Below are positions 10,561 to 21,183 of a DNA stretch of 64,000 nucleotides, one piece after another (within the stretch, counting starts at the first letter, position 1; each line of letters begins with the position of its first letter). This DNA is from Gigaspora margarita (taxonomy: Eukaryota; Glomeromycota; Glomeromycetes; Diversisporales; Gigasporaceae), in the NCBI GenBank assembly GCA_009809945.1, contig WTPW01001268.1, forward strand, positions 100,445 to 164,444. Reading direction: 5' to 3'. The notes below the pieces were generated by a model. It saw nothing but the letters and a program-made list of their open reading frames with translations. It was not told where the DNA came from and searched no databases. The position numbers and the translations under genes are program-made.

Positions 10561-11844
10561 GTAATTATTGAGAAAACTGTCATTTAATTTTTTAAAAAAG
10601 CTGCGACTTTTTTAAATCTTAGTCAATATTTCTCAATAATACTAATCTGAATTCGATATATATATATATTTATTTTAATTTTACAGACCTGTAGAATGAA
10701 AAAAAAATTTCATCAGATTTGGATTAGTAGTTATCAAGAAATTTTTATTTATATGTAATAGTGTAACATTTGTTGCTGAAATAGGCATCAATATTATGGA
10801 AATATATTTTCCAATTATCACAGTCATTAAAAATACAATCATTATGTAATTCAATATATGAAAATTCAAAGATGAAGCCTACTATCATAATGTTATTAAA
10901 TTTAAAAATATTTTGAATCGATTTGCGGACTTTGCCAACGATGATTGACAACTCTCTACAATCAAAATGTTTTTTTTTGCTGAAAATATATATTAAAATT
11001 TTCAAAAATTAACGAAAGAATTCGATATATGTATAAATGACTTACATTTTGCCATATCAATTGTTCATTACAAGCAGCAACATCTGGATAAACAAAAGAT
11101 TGAATTTGATTTTAAGAACGTGATGGAGGTATTTATAATTTTTGCTACCTTTTTTTCGAATTATGAGAATTTTTTTTATATATAAAACCGTCATTCTTTT
11201 AGTATCTTCAGAAAATTGACGATAAACTTGACTTAAGTATACAAGAAATGAAAATGAGTTTAGAAAAAGGAACTTTAAATATTCAAGTAAACCGGATTGA
11301 TCAATCACAAAAACAGATCCTTCTTATTCTAAGGATGATGATTCTCGTGGTTCAGAACATCTATCTGTAGTTTGAAAATATTTTAATGAAAATGAAGTAG
11401 CTTGTAAACATATTCAAGATTCAAATGCAATTCAGGAACTTTTGATGATCCTTGCAAAACTGATTGAATCGCAACCACAATATATTCTTCGAATTGGGTT
11501 AACATGTATTAACAATCATGAGTTTATCTATGAATAGGCTTCATACGTAAACCTAAAGAGTTTATAATAGATATCAAATACCTGTTACCAAAAAAGTACA
11601 AATAGTGTTTGATATTTATAATGGTCTCAGTTTCTTCATCGTGGTAATATTTTCGATTATGATATCAGATGTGAAAATATAATGGTAAGCAAATATATAT
11701 ATAGATTTTATTCACTTTAATAAATGTCACAGCTGATGCTGTTGTTGGCTGATGCTGAAGCTATGACCTATTTGATATAAAATTTAAAAATTGTTTTTGA
11801 TGTTTTTTTTTGTTTTTGTCTTTATTACTCTAATTTACAATATT
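10561..11844. other. Spacer between the two duplicates
   Basis: It holds a palindromic motif (TTTTAATTTTACAGACCTGTAGAAT, split around 10674-10700) shared with several other loci in the window, and the gene relic at 11050-11690. The rest is AT-rich without coding signal. Confidence 0.4.
11050..11690 (+). pseudogene. Unidentified spliced gene relic
   Basis: Reading SIVHYKQQHLDKQKIEFDF up to a GTATTT donor at about 11131, skipping to an AG near 11199, and continuing YLQKIDDKLDLSIQEMKMSL gives a plausible spliced, charged, coiled-coil-like stretch. Further on, frames such as NEVACKHIQDSNAIQELLMI and LAKLIESQPQYILRIG appear, interrupted by frameshifts and stops. I do not recognise the family. It looks like the remains of a real gene rather than chance because the frames are polar and helix-like in otherwise T-rich DNA. 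Confidence 0.3.
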
Positions 11845-12069
11845 AACTGTCACTAAAACTCACTTATACTCGTTTATTATAAAATATAGACTTAAATCCT
11901 AACAATAACCATAAAAAAAATACACCCCAAAAATTTGTATTTTTTCGGTGGCTTGTCTATTGTGCACTACTCCTAATTTCATTTTAATCGGCAAACAGGT
12001 GACGAAACCATGCAGGGTATATTATGATTGGCTAAACCAGGATGTACGGTATCATTTATTGGATCAGAC

Positions 12070-13173
12070 CAAACATGGTGTTGAAACGAAACCTACCCGA
12101 AACTAGTTTCAGAATGGTTCTAATCCGAACTAGCTTCGAATTTTTTTTAAAAAATCGAAACTCCGAAACCCGAAACCCCGAAACTATAATCCGAAACCCA
12201 AACCTATAATCCGAAACTCAAAAATATAATATTGAAGCTTATAAATTTATTATAAAGTTGCCTTATTTTTAATGAACCCAAATGTAAAATTATTTTTGAA
12301 TAAATTATAATATTATATAGATTTTTTTTTAATTATGTTTTTGGCAATTTTTTTCACTGCCTCAGTTTGTTCAGTGGTTTTTTTAAAGCTGGTCAACTTT
12401 ATTTTTAATATCATATTGTTATTACAACTGATTTCAAAATTCTAGGACGATAGAAAAAATTGCCAATGATGAATCGATAAGTATTTAATTCTGCGGTAAC
12501 TTATCAATTCTATCATTAGTAGACATGGACGTACTAATTACTTATTATTACTTGATATTGTACCCAGTTTTTACTAGTAAGTAAAAAAACTAATGCTTGC
12601 AAAACCAACCTTGATTGTCAGAATATAAACTTCGGAATTATACCTTTTATGTTGTACTTGTGAATCATAACAACAAAAAGGACTGTACGCATGCAATAAA
12701 TTTTTGGATGCATTCCAGCCCAAATAGCGCTAGATATTAAATTTTATTGAATTTTTTAAGGAGATATATAATATACTTTAGTGCGATTAATGTATATTGA
12801 AGAGATACATAGCATATATCAGTGCATTAGATGTATAATTGAAAGGGAGATATAATACATTAATGTAATCAATGTATATGGAAGTTGGGTAGTTTTTGGT
12901 GTTCAGGTGAGAATTCGGTTTGAATGAGGTTTTGGGTTTCAGGTGAGGTTTCGATAAGGTTTCAGAAGTTATAATCAGAAGCCCAAGATCTGGCACAAAA
13001 GGGTTTCGGTGAAGAGAATAAACAAATAAGTTATTGATGTTTTGGCAGTTTTGGGGTTTCGGTTGAGGTTTCGGGTTTCAGGTGAAGTTTCGAGTTTCGG
13101 ATAAGGTTTCGGAAGTATAATCCGAAACCCGAAACTTTCAGAGTCGCCAAAAAAGGTTTCGGTGCCATCTCTG
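12070..13173. mobile_element. Non-autonomous hAT element (1104 bp, 8-bp TSD)
   Basis: The 8-bp direct repeat GATCAGAC flanks it at 12062-12069 and 13174-13181. Copy A of the duplication has one GATCAGAC at 6343-6350 with no insert, which proves insertion. The termini are imperfect inverted repeats: CAAACATGGTGTTGAAAC on the left and, read inward, CAGAGATGGCACCGAAAC on the right, differing mostly by transitions. Subterminal regions are packed with GAAACC / GGTTTC motifs in opposite orientation at the two ends. No transposase frame is present. Confidence 0.9.
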
Positions 13174-14402
13174 GATCAGACCTCTAACATTGTCTTTTAC
13201 TTAATTCAAGTTGAAATTTAAAATTTTTTAAGGCATTTACGAGTTTATAAATCAATCTTATGCACGAACAATTAGTCATGCATACATACAAGCATATTTT
13301 AAAATCCAATTTTATGTTTGTTATATTGTAATAAGCTTTTAAATTTTCCAATAAATTCAAATGTATCAGCACTGGCAGTTTAAGTGCTGCAATATTAACA
13401 TTTAAAATGTTTCGACATTTATATATTAGTAATTTTATGTTAGAATAATATATTAGACGTTTTGAAAGGTTTTTAACTCATCATAATTATTCGTAACCGT
13501 AAAGTATCTTGGTTTTGAAAGACTGTTAAAATCATATTTGTTTTAAGGTGTTTGTTTACCGGTATGTAAAATACAGTATTTGAATTTGTATTGTACATAT
13601 CAGACTCTAGAAATGATACCAAGAGAACCCATTTTCTCTTAGTATTACTTATTTTTTTTTTTAGATTTCCTATTATTTAGTATTAACATTTAGTCATCAA
13701 AATTGTATTCAGGACATTTACTAGAATCTGAGTTTAAATCACAAAAAAATTTCAGATCATACGATTTAATAATCACGATATATCAATTATCGTACGATAA
13801 AAGCGAAAGTATAAAACTAGAATATGTGAGTGATGTTAATCGCATTGAACTGAGATATGTGGTGTAATAGTTGAATTGGGAGAGCGATAAAACAATATAG
13901 ACAATAGTGCCAATTTAAACTCCAACCGATTACGGGTAGAAGGGAATAAGGCGATAGTAAAAGGGAGAGGTTTATAATGGCAGTGGGTTAATAGAACGAA
14001 ATGATACTGGGTTATAAAGGTGATACAGATGATTGATATCGATGTGGGTGATAAATATATACTGTAATTAAAAGTATCGGTGATTTGGGTTGATAATTAG
14101 GTGGAATCAGGGTAATTTCGACATGGGAAAGTTATACGAAGTTCAAAGTAACCGGAGTCACGTGAGCAATTTAAAGAATTAACAAAACTTGTTATACAGA
14201 ATTCGAGTTATAATAAGCCAATCTGAAGTTACAAATCAATTCAGTCCGTTGAATTGAGTCTCGCAAGGTTTATTAAGGTTAAAGTCGAATTCAAAAGATA
14301 AGGGTTTTACTTTTATTATTGTCTTGCATTTTTAAATTGAACGTGGAACTTATATCGCTTTATTAATTTTTAGAGGTTTTATATACATTTTAATTTTCTA
14401 CA

Positions 14403-14527
14403 GCATTTACGCTATAAATTTAGCATTCACGCTAATAATTTTGCATCTACGCAGAAAATTAGCATCTGCGCTATAATTTTAGCGTCAGCGCGAAAAATTT
14501 AGCATTGACGCGAAATTAAATCACTGC
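14403..14527. repeat. Six-unit minisatellite of about 20 bp
   Basis: Units of the form AGCATTTACGCTATAAATTT repeat about six times with drift. The CGC core is retained, which is striking in this AT-rich setting. Confidence 0.8.
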
Positions 14528-14678
14528 GCTTTCCTCGATTCCCTTATTTGTATAACTAATTGTTTCTATCGTAAGAATTAATATCTTACTTATTTAGAAC
14601 TACTATCAAATTCTAGCGTGTGACGACATATAGATAGAATAATAAACAACTAAAATAGAAAATAAAAATAATAATATA

Positions 14679-14882
14679 TGTCGGGGATGATGCTGAAATC
14701 GGATGATACTGAAATTTGGAGTCTCAATTTGAATCTATAAGCCCTGCTAAAATCCATATATACTCTTTAAATATCAAATCTACCCCAAACCTTACCCTAA
14801 CCCTATAAGACAAAAAAAAACATACCAAAAAATTTTAAAATTTCATATAAAATAAATCAAAATTTCAGCATCATCCCCGACA
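14679..14882. mobile_element. 204-bp MITE with perfect 21-bp terminal inverted repeats
   Basis: The left end, TGTCGGGGATGATGCTGAAA, is mirrored exactly at 14862-14882. The flanks are TA-rich (ATAATATA / ATATATATA), fitting TA-targeting Tc1/mariner mobilisation, but the target duplication cannot be fixed. It lies inside the larger insertion and is therefore younger. Confidence 0.85.
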
Positions 14883-15504
14883 ATATATATATATATAAAT
14901 AAAAATATCCGAATTACTATTTTAATCCATTACAGTAGCGATTTGACGCCGGTTCTTATATATGGAAATCGTGATATTATCACTGGCCTCCATAAATCCA
15001 TAAACTAAAAAAAATTGAAAATTGATAATTGATATCTCTACTTTATATAAACGCATTCTTTATATTGTATATACTATATAATCTGGTTTTAAGCTCGAAA
15101 CTTGGTGCTAAATATACTTTCTACTACTGTACTGTATAAATACATATTTTCCTATACAAATTATATACTATAAATATATGCAACATATTTTAGTTTTATA
15201 TGCGTACTATAGCTTATTTAAATTATACGTATAATTTAATCTTTAAAAGTGACTTAAAAATTTTGATAAAATATGTATAATTTATTTCAAAAAATATTTT
15301 AAAATGAAATTAAAAAATTTGAGATTAAGATTGTAACAATTTAATCTCATAAAATTAATCTTAGATCATATAAAATAGGTAAAAATAAAATTTTTTACAA
15401 AAAATAAAATTTAGATTGTTCTATTCCTTTACGTATAGAACCATGTAAAATACATATACAGTTTTACAATAACGGAATAACCCAAAATGAATTATCTTTT
15501 ATAT

Positions 15505-16454
15505 TCATGACCCACCAAGCGGTGGGAAATCATTGTGATATTTATCACTATTACGATTAATATGATCTATCGAATCAATTTTTGTATTTTTCCAAGGATT
15601 ATTTGGGTTATTCCTACTTTCAAAATTACCACCTCGCGATCTTGAATTATTTTCATCCTTAATATTAAAATTTCTAAAATTTGTGATAGGAACACTTTTA
15701 TTATGTTTTACGATTGGTTCCTCGGTTAATTTGGTTAAAATTTCTTCTATAACCTTATCATTATAGGAATCTGAAGTAGGTTGAGATTTTATGCTAATGA
15801 TTCTTTCAAATCCTTCTTCATAACTAGGAAGAATCATCCATTTTTGAAAGTCTGCTAAAATTTCAATACCTTTTTGACCTTTAACCTCTGTTGGATGGTT
15901 TTGTCTTTCAAGAATGCGTGATGAGCATTCCTATCGAGTTATTATTATTCATTAATAAAATAATGATAAATTAAAATTACAGTATTAAAGTTTTTCAACG
16001 AACCTCCATAGGGGTATTCATTATAATAGCATCAACTGATACACCGAAACTCTACGCTAAATTGATCCATACTTGCCTTTGATTTCCATTAAAATTATAC
16101 CTATCAACTATTACATTCATTCCTTTATTAATTAAATGATGTAGTCAGTGAAAACTTAAAAACTTGGTAAATATGTAAAATTGTGGATAACCACCTCATT
16201 CAATTTTGCTTTAAACAACGTCGAGTTCCTAAATCATCTTGGTTAACTCGATACCATTTCTATTAACCGCAGCAATAAATAATTAATTTAGTAATATTAT
16301 ATTCATCTTGCTTTAAATATAATAATTAATTTACATCAGAATAACTTGACAAAGACTTTTGAAAATGTCGATTTTCCAGAAACAGGAACTCCAACACAAA
16401 CCAATACCCTATTCTCTGATACATTTTTCTCGATAATTTTTGTACCCAACTCAT
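15505..16454 (-). pseudogene. P-loop kinase-like gene, copy B (decayed)
   Basis: Same gene as at 7471-8439. Here the last exon is open to its natural end (terminal residues ..FPPLGGS), and the Walker-A has the expected GVP.SGKS residues apart from one Gly-to-Val change. The gene is broken elsewhere: one base is missing just after MSW, 13 bases are missing in exon 2 (the RACED region), the AG acceptor of exon 3 has become AC, and the conserved DRC motif reads DRY. Copies A and B therefore share no inactivating lesion. Both decayed after the duplication, or one served longer than the other. Confidence 0.65.
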
Positions 16455-17807
16455 TAGATCCAATTTATGAAGATATAGAGTGATTGAAATAAATTTTAGA
16501 TTGTTTGTATATCAGATATACCGGTATTAATAAAAAAAAAAAAGCAGTGAAGATAATAAAAGCCACCAATACATTGTAATGCAGGGGAAATTACAGGAAA
16601 TTATAGTATCCTTGTGAATATGAAGCTTCCGTATCCTTAATTACCCAAATCGGGGTATATGTTGAGTCATTTATCTGTATATCTATATATTACAGTCTGT
16701 AATGATTGCAGAAATAAATTAAATTTTGGCAGAAACTTTCTTGTATAGTTTGATTTGGTTTAAATTCACTCTCTATCTTTCTTAAAAATCTTTATATTTT
16801 TACTTTTCGAATTGTATTAAACCCATAATGTTGACCAAGTGTTGTTTCTGTATTGGCTTGAGGTATGGATCGATTTTCAATATATACTTTAGAACTAAAC
16901 AACAGCAGATTTAAGTTAATCAGAAATTTTGTAACCTGATTCATAGAGCAGCGACTCTTATAGTAAATTCGTATTTTATTTTTTTATTTTCATATTTCTA
17001 CATTCGCATCAACATAATCATAATGACTTGAATATTTCTTTATTCATAGTTAGCATATATGACCAATGCCTAGCATTTTTCACTATTGGATGGACAATTT
17101 GGGACTAAAAACTATTGGGTCAAAAACATTCAGCTTACGAAATCTTGGAATATTAACAATCAAATTTGCCAACACGTCCTGCTGATAGAATATAATAGAA
17201 TATAAGAATACTTTTGTAGCTTACACCAAGGTATTTTAAAAGCATATCGGTTTTTTGAAACTATATGATGCAGTATGTAATTTAAATCCAAACTTCAAAT
17301 TAAAAAACAAATTTAATATATGGAACGGAATTTAAGTGGGTTTGAGATTTTTCCTAGTTAATTTATAGATTTATGTACAGTAAATTATACCCTAAAATAA
17401 TAGGTTTACTATCTATACATAAACTATTATCTATAAAAATCATCTTTAAATTCGAGCACAATGTATTGAACGCATACCAAAAAAATAATAAATTTTTTTC
17501 TTAAAGACGAATATATTTATTTAGATTTTATTTAAATTATTCATATTTTAAGATACTATATACTAAAATACTAAAAATATATTTAGTTTACAATATTTCT
17601 CACTTTAAAAATTAATTTATTTCACTTTAATATACTATTAAAAATTTATTTCACTACTAAAATTTACTTCACATTTTAACATACTACAAAAATTAATTTA
17701 TTTCGCGCATAAACATATGACTAAATTTATCTTGTACTTTGTGTTTCGATTCTATTATTATCAGCTTTTTCTAAAAAATAAATTAAAATAAAAAATGAAT
17801 ATTGCGT

Positions 17808-18140
17808 CATCAAAAAATTGAACAAGGACGTTTACAAAAATTGTTGCCACGAAGAGTTTCCAGTTGCATCAATTTTTATACAATTATATGTATTCGCTCG
17901 GCAACAAATGAATTATCAGGTCCTGCCCACCCGACCAGACCCAAGACCCAATAAAACCTATGTTATCACCTCCAGGACTATAAGAAGAAATGAACGTTCG
18001 TAACAAGCGTCCACCATTATTCCTAACTAGCAACTTCCCAGGTTACGGCCACGATGTGCTTTCAAATTTCTTTACTTATAGCCCTGGGCTGCAAAACGAC
18101 AATTTAGCAACTACCCAGTAGTAAAAATATATTACCTTAT
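17808..18140. other. Strongly conserved GC-richer block, copy B
   Basis: Counterpart of 9825-10150, with only a handful of substitutions over about 300 bp. The plus-strand open frame (17818-18003) is kept, with changes such as Asn-to-Lys and Leu-to-Phe. Identity unknown. Confidence 0.35.
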
Positions 18141-18409
18141 ATCTGCTATTTCGTATGTGTTTCTTCGGATAAAAAAAATTCTCACATTATAATAAAAATT
18201 AAACCGAAAATGTAAAGGGTATAAAGCAAAAAAGTGTGTATGAAAAAGGATGTTGTTAAACGTAAAAAGTAGGAAGTGTAAAAGTGTAGAAAATGTTAAA
18301 AATAAGAAAAGGAGATCATAATTTTTTTTATCGATGTTTCTGTTTTGATTTTTAATGTAAACAGATCTACACGTGAAAATCGACCAATCAAAAGACAACA
18401 TGTGAAATA

Positions 18410-18720
18410 ATCTAATTGTCACCGGCGGTGACACGGCGGCAGACAGTCGTAATTGGCCAATCACATCACGTAATGGAATTAAAACAAACGCTAAAATTAG
18501 GGTCAGGGTTGGTTAGCAGCTAGAGTTGGGTTAGGATTGGGTTAGGACATAGTGTATAGTAAAATTTAGCAAGGAATTTTTTTTAATTAGAGTTATCACG
18601 AATTTTTGAAAATTTTCATTGTTTTCTTCATTTTTGTGTTACACTAATGTTACACCTGATCCCGTGACGTGATTGGCCAATTACGAATGTCACCGTGTCA
18701 CTGTCGGCGACAAATAAATT
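18410..18720. mobile_element. Foldback MITE inserted in copy B
   Basis: Arms of about 60 bp are inverted: TTGTCACCGGCGGTGACACG with AATTGGCCAATCACATCACG on the left is mirrored by CGTGACGTGATTGGCCAATT with GACACGG on the right. Copy A lacks it: the sequence there runs from CATGTAACGATCC into the shared TCTAGCGAAGG. A divergent AATTGGCCAATCA fragment recurs near 48661-48680. Confidence 0.85.
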
Positions 18721-19069
18721 TACCCTTTTTATATCTCCTAGCGAAGGTTTCTAAATGACTGTGATCAAACCTAATAAAATGATTTTATTTTAATTGTACA
18801 AGCTTGAAGGATTGAAATAAAAAAAGGTTATTGAGTTTCTTTTAATTTTTTAAAAAAAAACATCGAAAATCGAAAATCCTACAGGTCTGTAGAATTAAAA
18901 TTAGTATTGCTTACTGCAAATAATAACCTTTTTAGGGCGCAACGAGGGTTGCTACTTATCGTTCAATTTTAAAAATGATGCAAATTATAAAAATGTCAAA
19001 TGTCGCAAAATTGAATATAATATAAATCGTAATCTAATATATATGCTTATTTTGTAATATTAAAATATA

Positions 19070-19553
19070 TTATATGGGAATATAAATTTGTCGCACTTTT
19101 TCTAAGATAAAAGAAAAATTTTCTCAGTAAAGAAACATTTTATAAGAAAAAACAAAAATTTCCAACGTTAACACATATAAAACTTTTTTTTTATAATTTA
19201 ATCTATATTTATTTTTTAAATATTATATGTAAAATTTTACGCTAAAACAACTTTTTCTATGATATAAAGATAAATTGTTTTAGTAAAAAAAAAATTTTAA
19301 ATGTGCTAACGTTGGAAATTTGTGGTTTTTCTTATGTTTTTTTTACTAAGACAATCTATCTTTATAACTTAGAAAAAAAGTTGTTCAGAATAAAATTTTA
19401 CAATATAGTTTGTTATCACTGATTTATTTTATATTTTACTAAGTAAAATTTTTAATTTTTTAAAAAAAAAAATTTTTTTCTACAAAATCGTGCAATTTGA
19501 TTGGTCAGAATCACGGGTGCGACAAATTTATATTCCCATATTATATATTTTAT
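19070..19553. mobile_element. Foldback element of about 480 bp
   Basis: TATATGGGAATATAAATTTG at about 19071 is mirrored by CAAATTTATATTCCCATATT at 19533-19552, and inner segments (CCAACGTTA and its mirror, near 19160 and 19306) also pair. The flanks are TA-rich. There is no coding frame. Internal palindromy suggests a MITE or satellite-derived foldback. Confidence 0.8.
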
Positions 19554-19778
19554 AAAATAATGATATAATTATTTTATCATACGTAATCTATATTACATAA
19601 TAAATAACATTAATTTTTATTAACAATGATAATTTCATAGACTTTCGATCTTGAAACTCTGCGATCTTACATCCTCCTGCGGCAAAAAGGACGTCGCAAA
19701 TTGCAAATAAAGTCTAAGAAGACGCAAAGTTGTGACTTTGCAGCAGGCAACTCTAATTAAAATAAATAAAAACTATAT

Positions 19779-20056
19779 CGAATGCGGATTTGTATTGTTG
19801 AGAAATATTGACAGAGATTTAAAAAAGTCGCAGCTTCGTTTTTACAGATACCAAAATTTAAATGATTAAATTCGATCAAATTTTTTTATCTTAATTCGAT
19901 GAGATTATAGAATTAAAATAAAAAATTTTTGATTGAATTTGATCAGGTATATGTTGAGTAATCTTTATTTAAAGTTTTGGTATCTGTAAAAAAGAAGCTG
20001 CGACTTTTTTTAAATCTTAGTCAATATTTCTCAACAATACCAATCCGAATTCGACA
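19779..20056. repeat. Foldback repeat with about 80-bp arms
   Basis: TTGTTGAGAAATATTGAC...AAAAAAGTCGCAGCTTC on the left is inverted at about 19985-20045 (GAAGCTGCGACTTTTTTTAA, then GTCAATATTTCTCAACAA). The same unit occurs as a half copy at 10595-10660. A TAGAATTAAAATAAAAAA palindrome motif sits in the middle. Confidence 0.75.
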
Positions 20057-20667
20057 TATTTTTTTTTATTTAATTCAACAGACCTGTAGAATTAAAATAA
20101 AAATATATTTCTCCAGGATTTTCGATTTTCGATGTTTTTTAAACTAACTTATGGGTGGATTTAAATTAAAATTTTCATGTCTCAAATTGTCAATTGTTTG
20201 TAATTCGCTTATAAATTGCTTATGAAACCGTTTATGAAACCAGATAATAATTATAATAATGTATTTAATTACAACATTCCATCAAAAATTTTCGCCCATA
20301 TATGAGTCATTTTATTTACTGTAAATTCCTAGTCAGAAGAATACTTTGGAGTGTAATACTCTATTAACTGCTCTAGACCCAGCATAAAATTTACCCACCG
20401 TTTACAAGATCATTAACTGGGTTACAACCTGGCTTGGTTAACCCGGTTTTAAGAATTGATCAATCTAAATATATATAATTAAGAGTATTCTCAAGTATCG
20501 AACTAAATGCGATTTGAAATAATGCATAAGCAGTACTAGTCCTGCCCAAATAATTTCTACCTCTACAGATTATTACCAAATTAACATTTTGTATGACGAT
20601 AAATTTTTAAATTATCAGATCAAAAATTTTTTTTTTTCTATTTTTTTTTTTTTTGAGAAAAAGTAAA
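20057..20667. other. Region upstream of the eS21 gene
   Basis: It contains a CTGTAGAATTAAAAT motif copy near 20082-20100. A long T-rich tract directly precedes the start codon (20630-20654) and is typical of strongly expressed fungal housekeeping promoters or leaders. No other gene is seen. Confidence 0.45.
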
Positions 20668-21183
20668 ATGCAGAACGAACAAGGTTCTCAGTTTGATCTT
20701 TATCCACCGAGAAAATGGTTAGCACATTATATTTTCAAAGTCTTGAATACATATACTTGAAATAGTTATCGAAAATGTTTTTGGTAACAAAAGTACTAAT
20801 TATGTTCAATACAGCTCCGCGACCAACCGTCTAATCACTGCAAAAGACCATGCGTCCGTTCAGATCAATGTTGGAGAGGTTGACGAGAAAGGTCGCTTCA
20901 CTAATACTTATACAACCTATGCTTTATGCGGTTTCATTCGTTGTTCGGGAGAATCTGATGATTCCTTAAATCGGTTGGCTACAAAAGACGGCTGTGAGTT
21001 TTGCATTTTTTTTTTGAATTATTGTTTCTAAAAAACTTCACTAACAGCAGGCCTTATTTTTTTTTTATCAATAGTTCTAAAGAAGTAAGAGTTACTTGCA
21101 TATTTGAATATTATTATATTCAAACTATATGCTTACATTATTTTTTTTTTTCAGTGTTTGGACATACCAACGTTAAAAAATAA
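20668..21183 (+). CDS. RPS21: 40S ribosomal protein S21 (eS21)
   Basis: Three exons (20668-20717, 20815-20993, 21155-21183) join in frame at GT..AG borders to give 85 residues. It starts [17 protein letters not shown] and continues [28 protein letters not shown]...[26 protein letters not shown], ending FGHTNVKK. This is the eS21 signature across its full length (PRKCSATNR, KDHAS, GESDDS), and the size matches the usual 80-90 residues. eS21 belongs to the small ribosomal subunit head/body region and acts in the cytosol. The first splice completes the Cys codon of RKC, which supports that border. The ATG sits in AAGTAAAATGC after a T-rich leader. Only the last few residues diverge from the usual animal and fungal C-terminus. 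Confidence 0.95.

Larger units (their letters stand above)
13866..14935. mobile_element. Non-coding insertion of about 1.07 kb specific to copy B
   Basis: Comparison with copy A (GAGATACGTAGTGATTTAAC near 6961-6980) shows that copy B is interrupted after GAGATATGTGGTG and resumes at GTAGCGATTTGAC. The ends are weakly inverted (TGTAATAGTTG against TGTAATGGATT), and a degenerate flanking repeat GTGGTG / GTAGCG is possible. It contains a 20-bp minisatellite and a nested MITE. The class is not determined. Confidence 0.75.
11845..18850. repeat. Segmental duplication, copy B
   Basis: Direct duplicate of 6150-10560, enlarged by three insertions: a hAT-type element (12070-13173), a second insert of about 1.07 kb (13866-14935), and a foldback MITE (18410-18720). 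By eye, alignable parts differ by scattered substitutions and small gaps, so the duplication is not recent. The two copies are separated by about 1.3 kb. Confidence 0.85.

Noticed and set aside
18132-18464. 110-codon minus-strand open frame
   Set aside because: It crosses the left border of the MITE at 18410, has F/L-rich low-complexity content, and is not open in the corresponding part of copy A.
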